60,000 bases of DNA from Cryptomeria japonica. Lineage: Eukaryota; Streptophyta; Pinopsida; Cupressales; Cupressaceae. The notes beneath the pieces were generated by a model. That model was given only the letters and a program-made list of their open reading frames with translations. It did no database searches and was not told where the DNA came from. Of this stretch, positions 47,663-59,981 are shown one piece after another. The translations under genes and the position numbers were made by a program. The DNA lies in the NCBI RefSeq assembly GCF_030272615.1, contig NC_081408.1, forward strand, positions 302,783,450-302,843,449, given 5' to 3'. How positions within the stretch are numbered: position 1 is the first letter of the stretch; each line of letters starts with the position of its first letter.

Positions 47663-48078
47663 AAGCCCCTTTCAAAAAGTTGCACAAGCCCAAAGATTAT
47701 TAGTAAGGGGACATTATAGTGCAAGTAGTATTAAAGAAGGGAGAGAGAGCAACAACTTGGGAACATCTGGACATTTGCTGGGGGACTGCTCAATAGTCCT
47801 TGAAAATCAACAACCTACATGGATAACTAATGTTAGTGGTAGTCTACATTGGGAAGTAAATGTATTTCAAAAGACATAAAAGGAACCTACATGTTCATAT
47901 ATGAAAATGTAGTTTAACATTCAATATAAACTATCACTAAGGAATTTATATCACCTAAATTATATGTGTCAATTTTCCATAGTGCCAGAGCTATCTATAT
48001 TAGCCACCTATTTTCGTACAGTTGTTATGCGCTCAAGGACAAACACCTCTATTCCAACTCGAAATCAACACTACGGTC
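46906..48078. other. AT-rich spacer with a TA microsatellite
   Basis: A perfect (TA)20 lies at 47620-47659. No gene seen. Confidence 0.7.
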
Positions 48079-48079
48079 C

Positions 48080-48430
48080 GACTAAGATGCAACTTAGTCA
48101 CACGTTTTACACTATATTTTACATTCAACGGCTGCAATTGAATAACATGTCACTAACACGTAGTAGCATTTGTCTATTCTCAAGCCTTGCTATTGACTAA
48201 ATACAACTCCAATTGTAAATTTCATCGTGTGTTAGCCTTTGGCTTTACCGCTATTAGCTGCATCAAATCACAAACCATACATGAATAATGGTTTGAGAGG
48301 TTGTGTCTATTCTGGCTCCAAAATAGACAAATCGTACCGACTAATAGCGTCGTGTTAGACAAAAGCAACCATCAAATACAAAACCTATGATTAAAAACCT
48401 GCCACAAACATGAGGTGTTAGTCCCCCCAT
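48080..48430. repeat. Two diverged half-modules
   Basis: GACTAAGATGCAACTTAGTC (48080-48099) opens one half that ends near 48180 in TCTATTCTCAAGCC. A second in the other direction starts with TCTATTCTGGCTCCAAAA at 48306-48323. Confidence 0.6.
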
Positions 48431-48596
48431 ACTTATTTTTTCAGCCACAATAGAGGCATCCTACTGTGAGAGTAACTTGAGTTTCATGCTAGTCTTTTCT
48501 TTGACAAACATACCAAGTTTTATAGCCCGCAACCTCTTCTTCCTGCCTAGATACTGTCTGAACGTGATTCCTTCATTCACAAGATTTTAATGTACG

Positions 48597-49035
48597 TGTT
48601 ATGCACAATAAACTAGCAGTAACCATGAAGCATGCCCCAGCTATCCTCCGGCATGCCCACATAATTTTGCGTGGGTCCCAAGGAGTGAAAACGAGAACTC
48701 GACAACAACTCCACATCACATACCATGGGTCTAAGTGCCATGACAAGTTGGCATGGTATGCATGTCTCAAAAATGTATGTTGATGTATGTCGTTGATACG
48801 ATAGGTCCGCTGTCGAGCCACAATACACATAGCCTCCCACGTATATTTGCATATATGTTTATTCTGCAGTTTTCGAGTGAGATTAGGTGCTTCCAACTTA
48901 TGTCAGACATGTCTATTCTGGCTTCAAAATGAGATTGTACCGACGACATGAATTGACATACATGAGACGTGTCTATTCTAGCTCCAAAAAGGACCTATCA
49001 TACCATTGACATGCATCAACATACATGTCTGAGAA
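48597..49035. repeat. Module A, inverted copy plus partial second copy
   Basis: 48826-48597 on the minus strand matches 15992-16230 (ACCTATCGTATCAACGACAT, ATGCCGGAGGATAGC). Facing it, 48972-49035 on the plus strand is a partial A copy. TCTATTCTGGCTTCAAAA at 48912 is a third start. Confidence 0.65.
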
Positions 49036-49369
49036 TAAATATTTATGCAAATACAAGTGGTAGACACCTAATAGCTACATGAAAGAGAGTGAGGTAAAAT
49101 GTTCTATTTCAAATTGAGCTTCTTTTACGTGGTCTTGACCTCATTTACATGTTATGGTTTTCCTTTTGATGCAAACAAAATCCTCAAAATTAGGTTGTTG
49201 ACTGGTTGATGCAACCATTCCTTGATTGTGTGTGACCCGCTCGTGTTTAGGAGTTGATCTATTGTTTGCTGACAATTAGGAGTTGTTATGCTGTTTGTTT
49301 GACGATAGAAAACATGGTACCTTTTTAATATGCTTGACGTGGAAAAAGTAAGAGTAATGTGTGGATGAA

Positions 49370-50005
49370 AACATTATTGTTGAAGGGCTGCTTGTTGAAG
49401 CAGCCTACATCTATTCCGACTCATTGTTGAAGGGGGATTTATGAGACTGTAGTTTTCTTTGTCATGCTACGGCTTGGGGTATGTTGAAATCCGCCTCTAT
49501 AACTCGTATTTTTCCTATTTTGGTTTGTATTTTGTTTAAAATCATCAGGGTTTGAATTGTTTGTTTGTGTTTCTTGTTTGCCTCTATATGTAGCCAAAAT
49601 AGCTTCAGCCTATGTCGAATATTTGCCTATTTTGGAGCCAGAATAGACGCATACTGTTGCGATAGGGTTAGAGACCGCTAGGGTTAGGTTTTATTTATTT
49701 TTACCTAATGAGCACCTGATAATAATGGAAACAAAGCATAATATTTCCATAGTTTCTTTTATCTATGTTTTATTCTATCATTTTCCTCTATATTGCAAAG
49801 GACATGTTTGTGTGTGTGTGTATTGCTTCATACTGACATATATATATAATAGTACATGCCAAACTACAAACAAACAATGCAAACCCTAAAGATTTTCAAC
49901 AAAATTCCAAATATCAGCCCTCAACAATGACCCGTCAACAATCAAGCCTTCAAAAATCGGACGCCCTTCAACAATGAGCCAAAATATATGCAGCCTGCCA
50001 AACCC

Positions 50006-50033
<28 letters not shown>
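49370..50033. repeat. Foldback segment with TA microsatellite
   Basis: CATTGTTGAAGGG words at 49370-49440 recur inverted at 49905-49985, and TTTTGGAGCCAGAATAGA is at 49630-49647. A (TA)n tract lies at 50006-50033. Confidence 0.5.
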
Positions 50034-50036
<3 letters not shown>

Positions 50037-50269
50037 TATGAAGCAATATACACACAAACACTCAAACCAATGATTGTTTATTTTTTTTGGTACGTTCTAA
50101 CCTAACGTCGCTAACCCTGACCCACCTTCTAACAGTGAGGCGACTTGTAACCCTAACGTGACTAACCCAACTTGAATACCTAGCGCGCATTCTAACCCAA
50201 TCCCACCCATCCAATTCAAAATCTATAGTCACAAAGATAAAAGGCTGACCCACTACTGAACAACTACTA

Positions 50270-50540
50270 CCATGACCTTTTGGAGCCAACAAGCACACGT
50301 CCCATGTGGTATCTAACCCTAACGCGATGATTAGACAAGTAAATTTTCTCCCTATTTTGCTTCCAAAACAAGAAAAATTTCCCACTACATATAAAGCAAA
50401 ACAAGAAAATTTTCCCACTACATATAAAGAAAAACAAAGAAAATTTTCCCACTGCATATAAAGCAAAATAAGAAACGAAAACAAAGAATGCAAACCCAGA
50501 ATATACAAGTCCATCATTTTTAATAAAATCTAAACACAAA
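50270..50540 (-). repeat. Module B, inverted copy
   Basis: On the minus strand it matches 16716-16965, including three tandem TGTAGTGGGAAAATTTTCT-like units and the TTGGCTCCAAAAGG end at 50288-50275. Confidence 0.6.
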
Positions 50541-52149
50541 ATGACATAGCAAATAAAAACAAATTATTGAATGTCTTAGGGTTTCAAATTACTGCAGCCG
50601 CTTAAGCCTCCACCCAAATCATTGTACTCTTCACACCTCCTGAGGGCACACTCACAACCACCTTTACGATACAAAAATGATACTAAAAATTACAATCGAA
50701 AACACAGGGTTGACGAAGGAATCATAAAACTATCATTATCTGTTAGGGTTTGAATTTACCGATGCCGCCATAACCTTATACAACAATGTTGAATCATACC
50801 ACCCCCCTGTGCACTATGAGGCACCTCCTCCCTGCACATGAAAAAACCCACGTGTTAACAAACGATAACAATATATCTAGACAACTCACATTATGCATGA
50901 GGTCGAATTTTGTCCTCCCCTCCGGAGCCACATATATTTTGACAATGCATACCTATAACTACAATTGAAGCGCAACTCCTTCGCTCAGTAATTCAACCAG
51001 AGACATTGTCATGCCACGACCAACATGAATTTACACCATCAAATATTTTGTTTCACCTCCACCACTAAGTTCTGCATGCAACTCATGGACGAAATATATT
51101 TTCAATTTTTGCGAAATCGAGTTTTCATTCAAAATTTAAAAAATAAATAAATTGAAAACTGTGCCCATAACACATGACCACCAATGTTAGTTGATTTGTG
51201 GACGCAATAAAGCAAGTTACCCAAAAAATGTAAGCCGCGTGGCCATTAAAAAATAAAATAAAACTGGTGGTCACCAAAAATGTAAACCGCTTGCCGACGG
51301 TATGTTAACCGTCGCATTGCGGTGACAATGCTTGGGAAAATGTTAACCACAAGCAAGCTTTTCCATCAAATGCAAACTGACAACATCATCCATGTCATTG
51401 CCACTACAAATACCTCCATGTCATCTATGGGTCCTAGGAACATTGCTCTCATGGACTTGTCGTACTTGAATGGTATGCCTTCGACATCATATAGAGGCAT
51501 GTCATTTTGGAGCCAAAATAGCTACAACCTGATACTATGGCCCTTCTTTTCAGAGTCGCTGTTGGCTCCATCAGTGCCCACGTACAGTCTCTGCTAGCTC
51601 TTCACAGTATTTGTCGTCGCTTCAATTTCTGTCATATCATTTTTTACCTCGAGAAAAATGCCACCATAGTATCATTGAGTGCTCACAATTAAATGAAAAG
51701 GTTTGAAGTTTTTGAGGACAAGTACCACTCTGAACTCACCCCCAAGTAACTTACATGATTATTTTCTTAGAGAAATTAATGCCCCTTATTCCTATTAAAG
51801 CTTACGGTCCATGCAACACATAATAGTTTAGATTTTTTTAAGAAAAAACATTAAAATATGAGATCATTAAAATGATATAAAAATTAATGTCAAAATAATT
51901 GTTGTTTTTAATTTTTTTTAATTATCATTATATTAATATTTGGATTTTGATACATCTGGACTTTCAGTTTATTCTATTTTAATATTTAATTTAAATTTAA
52001 GTTTAAAAATTAAACATATTTTTCAATTATAATACAAAACTTATTATTTTTATTTAATTTAATATTTTGAATTTAGCAATGTCAATATTTATGTATCTCC
52101 TTGTTAAATAAATAGTTAGAAAAAATTAAATAATCATAAATAAAATTAC
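50541..52149. other. No gene seen; last module word at 51505
   Basis: TTTTGGAGCCAAAATAGC at 51505 is the rightmost module end. 51830-52140 is very AT-rich. Confidence 0.4.
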
Positions 52150-53072
52150 TCCCTCTTTAAACTCTCAATTAACTTGCTCTCTCCACTCTCCTCTCTTCTC
52201 TCTCTCGTCTCTCGTCGTCCTCTTCGCTCTCACTCACTCTCCCTCTCTCCTCTCTCTCTCACCTCACCTCCCCACAACACACAACACACACACACACAAA
52301 CACACACACCCAATTAACCCCCTTTCACCCCCTCCCCCCCCCTATCCCCCTATCTAGGTCCTATCCAATTTTCTTCCAACATATCTCTATCCTCTTTCTC
52401 TCACATATACTCCCTCCCTCTCTCTTGGCTCTCTAGTACTTTTAGTTGTAAATCTATCTCCTCCCCCTCTCTGTATCTCCTTAAACTCTAACTCCTCCCC
52501 CTCCTATCTCCTAATCTCTATCTCTCAATCACACTATCTCACCATCTATTTCTCATCTACTCTCACTCTCCTCCAACCTCCCATCCCCTATATCCCTCAA
52601 CCTATATCTTTATCTCCCACTTCTATCTCACCATCTATTGTCTCCCCATTCTTATTCCCCCACCCACCCCCTCTCTCTCTCCTCTCTCTCTTGCATACAC
52701 ACAACCCAATTTAACCTTCCTAACTCTATCTCGAGTTTCCCCCCTCTCTAATCTCTTTCTTCCTCTCTCTATTACTTATCTTTCACCTTCTTCCTCATCA
52801 ATCTTCCTCCTCTATCTTATCCTCAACTCCCCTCTTCATCTCTATCTATATCTCATTATCTCTACCTCTCTCCTCAACTCTATCTCTCTTGCTCCATATC
52901 TCATTATAAAATATATCCCCATAACTTCATACCTATAACGCCCTACTCTCTAACTTCTCTTCTATAGATCTATCTTTTCCTTTCCCTCTCTCTTCTCTGT
53001 CTCCCTCTTCCTCTCCCTCTTCTATAATGGAGCTAGTTTTCCTTCTCTCTCCCCCCCCCTACTTATCTCTCT

Positions 53073-53148
<76 letters not shown>

Positions 53149-53543
53149 CTCCCCTCCCTTTCTATCTCCCCCCATCTCTCCCTCCCTCTCTCTCCATGTC
53201 TCTCCATCCCCTTCTCCCTCCCCATCCACCCTATCTATCTTTATCCCATTCTCTCCCAACATATCTAGTCTATATCTCTCTTTCTCTTCACATATATCTC
53301 CCTCCCTCTCTATGTTTCTCTCTACTTCTATTTAGTTATTAATATCTCTCTCCCCCTCTCTATATCTCCTTATATCTCTATGTCTCTATCACTCTATCTC
53401 ACCATCTATATATCTCTCTAACTCTCCTCTCTTCCTCTATACATCTCCATCTCCCTATATCCGTCTATCTATATCTCGTCATCTCCCTTTTTCTATCTCT
53501 CCATCTATTTGTCTCCCCATTCTTATCTCCCTTCATCTCTAAA

Positions 53544-53591
<48 letters not shown>

Positions 53592-54450
53592 TAGACATAT
53601 ATTTATATCTATATCTCTTTGCCTCTCTATCTCTATCTCTTAATATTTCTTCTTCCATCTTTCCATCTCTCTCCACCCCTAATATCCCTCTCTCCACCTC
53701 TCTTTATATCACTTCTTATCTCTATATTTATCTTTCTGTCTCTCCCTCTATTCCACCCCCCTCTCTCTCTCTCGCCTTCTCTATTGATCTCTTTTTATCC
53801 CTATCCCTCTCTCTCTCTCCTCCCTATTACAAATGTAACATCACCCTTTTAGTAATACCTCTCTATATCTCCTTATATCTTTGTCTAATTATCACTCTAT
53901 CTCACCATTTATATTTGTCTATCTCTCCCTATCCCCATTCCTCTATCTCTTCCTCTCTATCTCCCTATGTCTCTCTGTGTTTATCTCACTAACTATTTTT
54001 TAACATCTTCCTCTCTTGCTATATCTTCATCTCCAAGTCTCTATTTTCAACTCCCCCTCTCTATCTCTAAACATTTATCACTGTCTTTATCCTTACATCT
54101 CTCTCCATCTCCCTCAAGTCCTAGACCTCCATTCATATATCTCTTTGCCTCTATATCTCAGTCTCTTTACATTTATTCTTCCATCTCTCCCTCTATCTAC
54201 CTATCTCATTGAATCTGCATCTCTTTCTACCCCTATATCTCTCCCTCTCTCCACCTCTCTTTATATATAATTTCCTATCTGTATATTTATCTTTCTATGT
54301 CTCCCTCTCTCTATATATTTCTCTCCCTTCTCTATATATTCCTCTATCCTCTATCTTTTTATCTCTCCCTCTCCTCTCCCTTTCCTCTTCATCTTCATCT
54401 CCATCTCCATCTCCATCTCCATCTCCATCTCCAACTCCAACTCCATCTCC
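52150..54450 (+). repeat. 2.3-kb polypyrimidine (CT-rich) tract
   Basis: Almost pure C/T on the plus strand, with long (CT)n runs at about 53076-53116 and 53546-53588, a CA-rich patch at 52262-52315 and a (CATCTC)n block at 54398-54450. All open frames here are by-products of the composition. Confidence 0.95.
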
Positions 54451-57049
54451 TTACCACCATGATGTATTATACAAATATGTGCAAAAATAGACCAAAATTT
54501 CCCTGTGTAACCCTCCACACCTTTTCGGCATACCTATTGCACACCAAGGTGTAGTTGCTAGTTGATAATATTATGATTCCTTTGTCAATGGAGGGTACTA
54601 GATAATTAACTCTTATATATCCTTTTATCTATTTTATTTATTTATTTTCCATTAGAGCTATGCAATTAGTTTTTTTTTTAAGTTTAATAACAGAATGATA
54701 GTCATGGAATCATATTCTTTATGTTATAAGATTTAAGGGAAAATCATGTTGATTTTTACCTTTAAAATGGACAAGTCCAAAAGTTCACATTTTTATTTTA
54801 AGCAAGGAAGGGAGACAAAAACTCCAATTATAATGTACACAATCTATCAAGTTATATAATATTTATATAGCAAAAAGTATAGACCAATATAATATTTACA
54901 TAGAAAAAAGTATAGACCAAGGCATGATTATTGTCATGCTCACTTTTAACATGTGAACATGAACACAAATTCATTTTTTTTTTTAATTAACATATAGCAT
55001 GATCAACATGAAACACAATCCTATGCACCTATTTTTCATTGCACTTTCAATTAAATGTGAGGTAGGAGAGATATGTGATTGAGTGTAGTAGGACCACTCC
55101 ACACACTTAGTGAAAGGGCTTATCCAAAAAGAAAAAAACTTAGGTGATTCATAGAAGTCACCTCAATGGGGGACACCCAAGAGTCTCTTCCTTTAAAATT
55201 ATTTTGGATTAATGACAATGATAGAGCCTCCATGATGAGACCTAACTTTAAGAAGAACTAAATCAAGTAGACAACTAAAATTATTATACATTTCTAAAAT
55301 CTTAGTTAATTGAAGAGATGTTCAACCCATAATCAAAAGTTACCACCATCAAATTGTTTCCTTAAGAGTGAACCTTTTAGTTACATTATATAAACTAGAC
55401 TTCATTTGATTTTAAGAAAAAAAGAATAAATTGATGATTTTTTGAGCATTTAAAAAAATCAAATAGGAAACATTGTGGTTTCTCCTCAAAATCTATTTTG
55501 TTTAATTTATTTAAAAGGGTTCAATGACATATATAATATCAAAAATTAATATCAAGTTCTCAATAATTCACCAATTAACAAAATTAAATTATGAGTGAAC
55601 CTTCTAGTTACATTAAATAAATTAGAGTTCATTTGATTTTAAGAAAAAAAGAATAAATTGATGATTTTTTGAGCATTTAAAAAAATCAAATAGGGAACAT
55701 TTATGGTTTCTCCTCAAAATCTATTTTGTTTAATTTATTTAGAAAGATTCAATGACATACATAATATTAAAATTTAATCTCAAGTTCTCAATAATTCATC
55801 AAGTAACAAAATTAAATTATTGAATTAGAGATACTTCCATTCACATGTTAAATATGGGTTTCCTAAAGAGTAATAAAAGATTCCTCTTGAAGGTCAAGAT
55901 ATAATGCTAAACAATTTACAATTGGGGATTGATGTTAGTAGTTAACGTTGAAAATAAATTTAGCCCTTGACATGATAAACATTGATACTAAACAATATAT
56001 CTTATTTAAATAGAATTATAGTACCCTTTGTAATTAAGAAATTATATTAATTTAGAGATAACATTTTGTTGTCAATTAACTTTTAAATTTACAAGATAAT
56101 GATAATTGCACTTAATTTCATTATTTCAAAACTAAATTAAAAATTAATGACTTAAATTATGAGATCATGAATCCATATTTTAATTCCTACTTTAAATAAA
56201 TAATTTTAACTTAAATTAAACCAAAAAAAAAGAAAAAAATATTATTTCCTTAATAGATTGAACTTCTAATCTTCATCTTTGAGTGGAATTAAAAGTTAAC
56301 CCTTATATCTAGTGTATTCCAATGAACCCTAAATCATGAAGATGTTTCCATATAATAGATATTACATTATTTCATACTCCCTTTTTCTTGGAGTTGAAGG
56401 GTTCAAGAGAAAAGAAAAGAAAAAATGCATAGAACGGAGGAGGTTTTTGGCACCTCTCATTCAAATTGAAGATCCTTCATCACTTCCATTAATATGTGGT
56501 TCTTCCTCATACCATGAAATTTTCTTAAATTTTAATTCTATCTCTCAAATTTTTATTTTGTTTTTGCAACAAAAGAGGAATCTAAGGTTAATCATTGTGT
56601 ATGAGATCATGTAGGGTTAATGAGATGAATAGAAAGATATTATTACCTAGAAAAGAGAATACATATGAAAATACCTTCAAAATGTGTAGAATGGTGGATT
56701 GACTACATACTGAGTTGTGAAAAAAAAGTAAGAGTATATTGTAAATTTTCTTTTTAATTCATATCTCATATTTATAAATATCATTTTTTCTTTAAAAAAA
56801 ATTGTTTACTTGAAAAAGAGTTATAAACCGTCTAGTTTTTCCCTCCCATAGAGGTCATGACTCTACTAAGAATCACGACTCCATGGGAGCCACTCTTCCA
56901 AAGGGGAGGTGTATCATCCCTCCAAACTCAATTTCTTTTTAATAATTTTTGTTTATTTAATTTTGTTAAATTTATAATTTTATATTAAAATTTATTCATA
57001 TTTATTTTATTTATATATGAATATATATTTATAATGAATGTTATTGTTA
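54451..57049. other. AT-rich region, no gene seen
   Basis: No open frame or element recognised. A 92-codon stretch at 56336-56614 has no domain. Contains the tandem duplication listed next. Confidence 0.5.
55366..55819. repeat. 227-bp direct tandem duplication
   Basis: Units begin GAGTGAACCTT at 55366 and 55593. The copies are over 90% alike, including GAATAAATTGATGATTTTTT and TCTCCTCAAAATCTATTTTG. Confidence 0.9.
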
Positions 57050-57205
57050 AATATTTTTTTTGTTTTTGAAAAGGGGTAAAAATTTATTAATCATAAAGAA
57101 CCACTATAGAGCAAGAAAAGAACCAAGCTCAACAAGGAACAAATTGCAAACAACCAAACAACCATACAAAGGGAAACCCCAAAATAAGTCACCAATTAAC
57201 CTGTC
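57050..57205 (-). mobile_element. 3' end of a LINE (minus strand)
   Basis: Read on the minus strand: a Cys/Leu-rich tail (VVCNLFLVEL), then ATAAATTTTTACCCCTTTTC followed by an A-run at about 57068-57050. This is the standard 3' UTR ending of plant L1-like LINEs with poly(A). Confidence 0.6.
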
Positions 57206-58068
57206 ATGTCCTCCATAACTAACTTCTCTAAAGTTTTGAACAAGAGTATCAAGGATATTATCTGGCAATGGAATTTTCCAGCCAAATGCCAACTTATCAA
57301 GAACTTTTGGTCTTTGACCCTCCCCATGATTTGTTGGGGCATTTGGAAAGAAAGAAATAATAGGATATTTAGGAAGGCTAAGTGTAATACTCAGGTGGTC
57401 TTTGAAAAAATCTGCAGGGCTATAAAGGAGAACATCAATATTCCTCACAAGAACAATCATCAATGGTCTGTTATTGATATGAATGATATAGAAAGAGACA
57501 TCCTCACTGAATGGAACCTAATACATAAGGTCTACAGATCAGAAAATAAGAATAGGAGAGATAACATTGTCTGGCGTTTTCTTGATTATGACTGGATAAA
57601 GGTAAATTTTGATGGGGTGACTAAAGGGAACCCTGGGAAGGCTGGTGGTGGAGGAGTTATTAGAAATGCTCAAGAAATTTTCATTGCTTCTTTTTCTTCT
57701 CCTTTTGGGGTCCAAAATAACCATGTGGCTAAAGCTTTGGCAATGCTAAAGAGCCTCTAGCTAGCTCAGGAATTCAAATTCAAAAAAATTTGGCTCGAAG
57801 GGGACTCTTTAAACATCATACATGCCCTCAAAGGTACAAGCTCTGTTTCCTGGAATATTACTAATTTAGTTAAAAGTGCTAAATATCTATTAAATAACTA
57901 TGTTAGTATTAGTATAACTCATACCTTTAGAGAAGGCAATAAGGTTGTGGATATTCTAGCCAATGAAGGGGTCAATTTGGAGAAGGATGTCAAATACATT
58001 GGAGAAACTCACATTAAAATGGAGGTTAAAGAGCAATTATACTTTGATCGCATCAATGGGTCAAGTTA
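57206..58068 (+). pseudogene. LINE ORF2 C terminus: RNase H domain
   Basis: The frame from 57206 to TAA 58066 is open but for TAG 57758 (KSL-stop-LAQ; CAG to TAG fits). Residues 35-55 (FWSLTLPMICWGIWKERNNR) are the linker that precedes RNase H in plant LINE reverse transcriptase proteins. RNase H follows: WIKVNFDGVTKGNPG (Asp, residue 136), the second carboxylate position now Lys (AKALAMLKSL, expected Glu), Asp in LEGDSLNII and Asp in FREGNKVVDILA. Three of four catalytic residues remain. The RT and endonuclease parts are absent. It is oriented opposite to the LINE 3' end on its left. Confidence 0.85.
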
Positions 58069-58073
58069 ATCTC

Positions 58074-59981
58074 ATGATTACTTTTTGGGGAACGAATTCC
58101 AAAGATAGATTTTGGGGGCAGATTAACTGTCAGCTTATGATTGTTTTTTGGCATTATTTCCAAGATCATATGTGTGAGAAAGATTATAGTAATAATCGCT
58201 GGGTTTGTGCGGCCATAAGTATCAATTTCAAAACAATGAAAGAGTCTCTATACTGGAATTCCAGAAATAACAAGTTTTCAGGGTTTCATCTACACTGGAA
58301 TTCCAGAAATAACAAGTTTTCAGGGTTTCATCTACAGACTGTGAATTGTAGCAGAGGGTATCTCTACTTGGAGCTCAGAATGGGTGGTAACCTAAACAGA
58401 AACGAGCCTCCAGGATGTGAAAATTGGAAGAGTGAACGAAAGGTCTCAAGAAGGCTCCACATATATGAATTTACTGACTATATGAAAAAGCTTCATGGAA
58501 GTAGAAATTCTGTGTCTTATGGGTTTGCTAAAAGCTGGAGTAACAACAGAGTCACCCTGTTTGGTGAGATTTGGCAAATTGATGAAAACTTGGTTGCAGA
58601 GGTTACAAGTCTTCAGAGGGAGGGGACTAAATTCTACAGGGATCAAAAGTATGTAGCTGAAGCTTTCAAAAACTTCCCGAAGTCGGAGAATGAGAAGGGC
58701 AAGTTGGTGAAGAAGGACAACATCTCCTACTACACTCCTCAACAGGTAAAGCCCTTATGGCAAAAAGTTCTAAGGGTTTTAATGGAGTATTTGACTATGG
58801 ATGGTAGATTTACAAAAAATTATAACTATCATTTCACTATTTTGAACCATTTCCATCATGGGGCTAAAATTTCCTTGTCATTCTATTTAGCATCCTCTCT
58901 AAATGAGAGCCTTGCAGACCATGCTAAAAAGCCTAACTCTTACCCTTTAGCCCAACAGGGGCTTATACTGCTAATATATGAATATCTAAAGGACAAGGCT
59001 AGGGCAACCAAAGATGACCCCTTGATCATTAATGCTCATATCTCTGAGAGCTGCAAAGACTTTGACTCGAATGGGGATCAACCCAACACCCCTATCCACA
59101 AAAAAAGGAAAGTTGAAATAGAGCATGAGGAAAAGGAGGTGCATTGTGATGAGGAAGAGGAAAAGGATAAGGACACTGATACTGAAATGGAGAAAAATAA
59201 GGATGAGAACTATGGTGAAGGGGAGGAAGGGAGTAACTCTGAAAACCCTCACTCTAACCCTAAGGGCTTGGAAAGTGAGAATGCTGCTCTGAATCCTAAG
59301 GAGTATGACAACCCTAACTCTGAGGATACTAAATAGGGCAAGGACTCTGCGAACACCATATTGAACACCGCCCGTAACTGCACTCTAAAATCCTTCAATT
59401 TCCAGAAATGGGTTGTCAAAAACATCACCAATATGCAAGGTAAGCAAAGGGAGCTGGAAGATAAGATTAATAAGTTGATTAAGGATTCTGATTCTGGGAA
59501 ACAAAATGAGGATACCGAAAATAGTGAAGCTAAGGAGGAAATGGAGATGGAGGATTGGCTAGAGAAAGATCTGATCAAAGGGGACTTGAAACACTTGGAG
59601 GATGTTATCAGAACTCTGAAAGAGAAGGTGAAGGAGGACAAAGACAACATCAACACCCGGATCATTCGTAATGAGAAGGCTCTGAAAGACCTCATGAACC
59701 ACAACCTCTAGGTCCTTAAAGTTTCTTCCCAGAATATGAACACTTTGGTGGATCATTTGGAAAGGAAAAATTCGGATAAGAACTTGGTAATTATAGAAGA
59801 CGCTCCAACCTCCAGCCCTACCCACCAGAATCCTAGATGTAGAACTAGGCAGACCACCACTAGGAAGGACACCAATATGAAAGAGAGCCAGCTAGGATAG
59901 GAAAACAACGATCCGAGGGAAGCAGCCAAGGCGATGATGCTCTTGGTACATAATGTTGAGGAATCAATTAAGAGTTTTTAA
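58074..59981 (+). pseudogene. Long ORF with coiled-coil tail; possible LINE ORF1 (uncertain)
   Basis: ATG 58074 (MITFWGTNSKDRFWGQ) lies 6 bp after the RNase H stop. One frame runs 635 codons to TAA 59979, broken only by TAG at 59334, 59709 and 59898. Layout: a region with a 13-residue exact tandem duplication (WNSRNNKFSGFHL, 58254-58331), a globular centre (NYHFTILNHFHHG, LASSLNESLADHAKK), an acidic Glu/Asp/Lys-rich linker (about residues 345-420) and a coiled coil (about 430-560). Coiled coils are typical of LINE ORF1 proteins and ORF2 would begin just past the window, but the tight spacing behind another RNase H is odd. It could equally be a retroelement accessory ORF. No name is given. Confidence 0.55.

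Noticed and set aside
53027-54554. Ser/Leu/Pro-rich ORFs in the CT tract
   Set aside because: Pure composition effect: polypyrimidine DNA has no stop codons.
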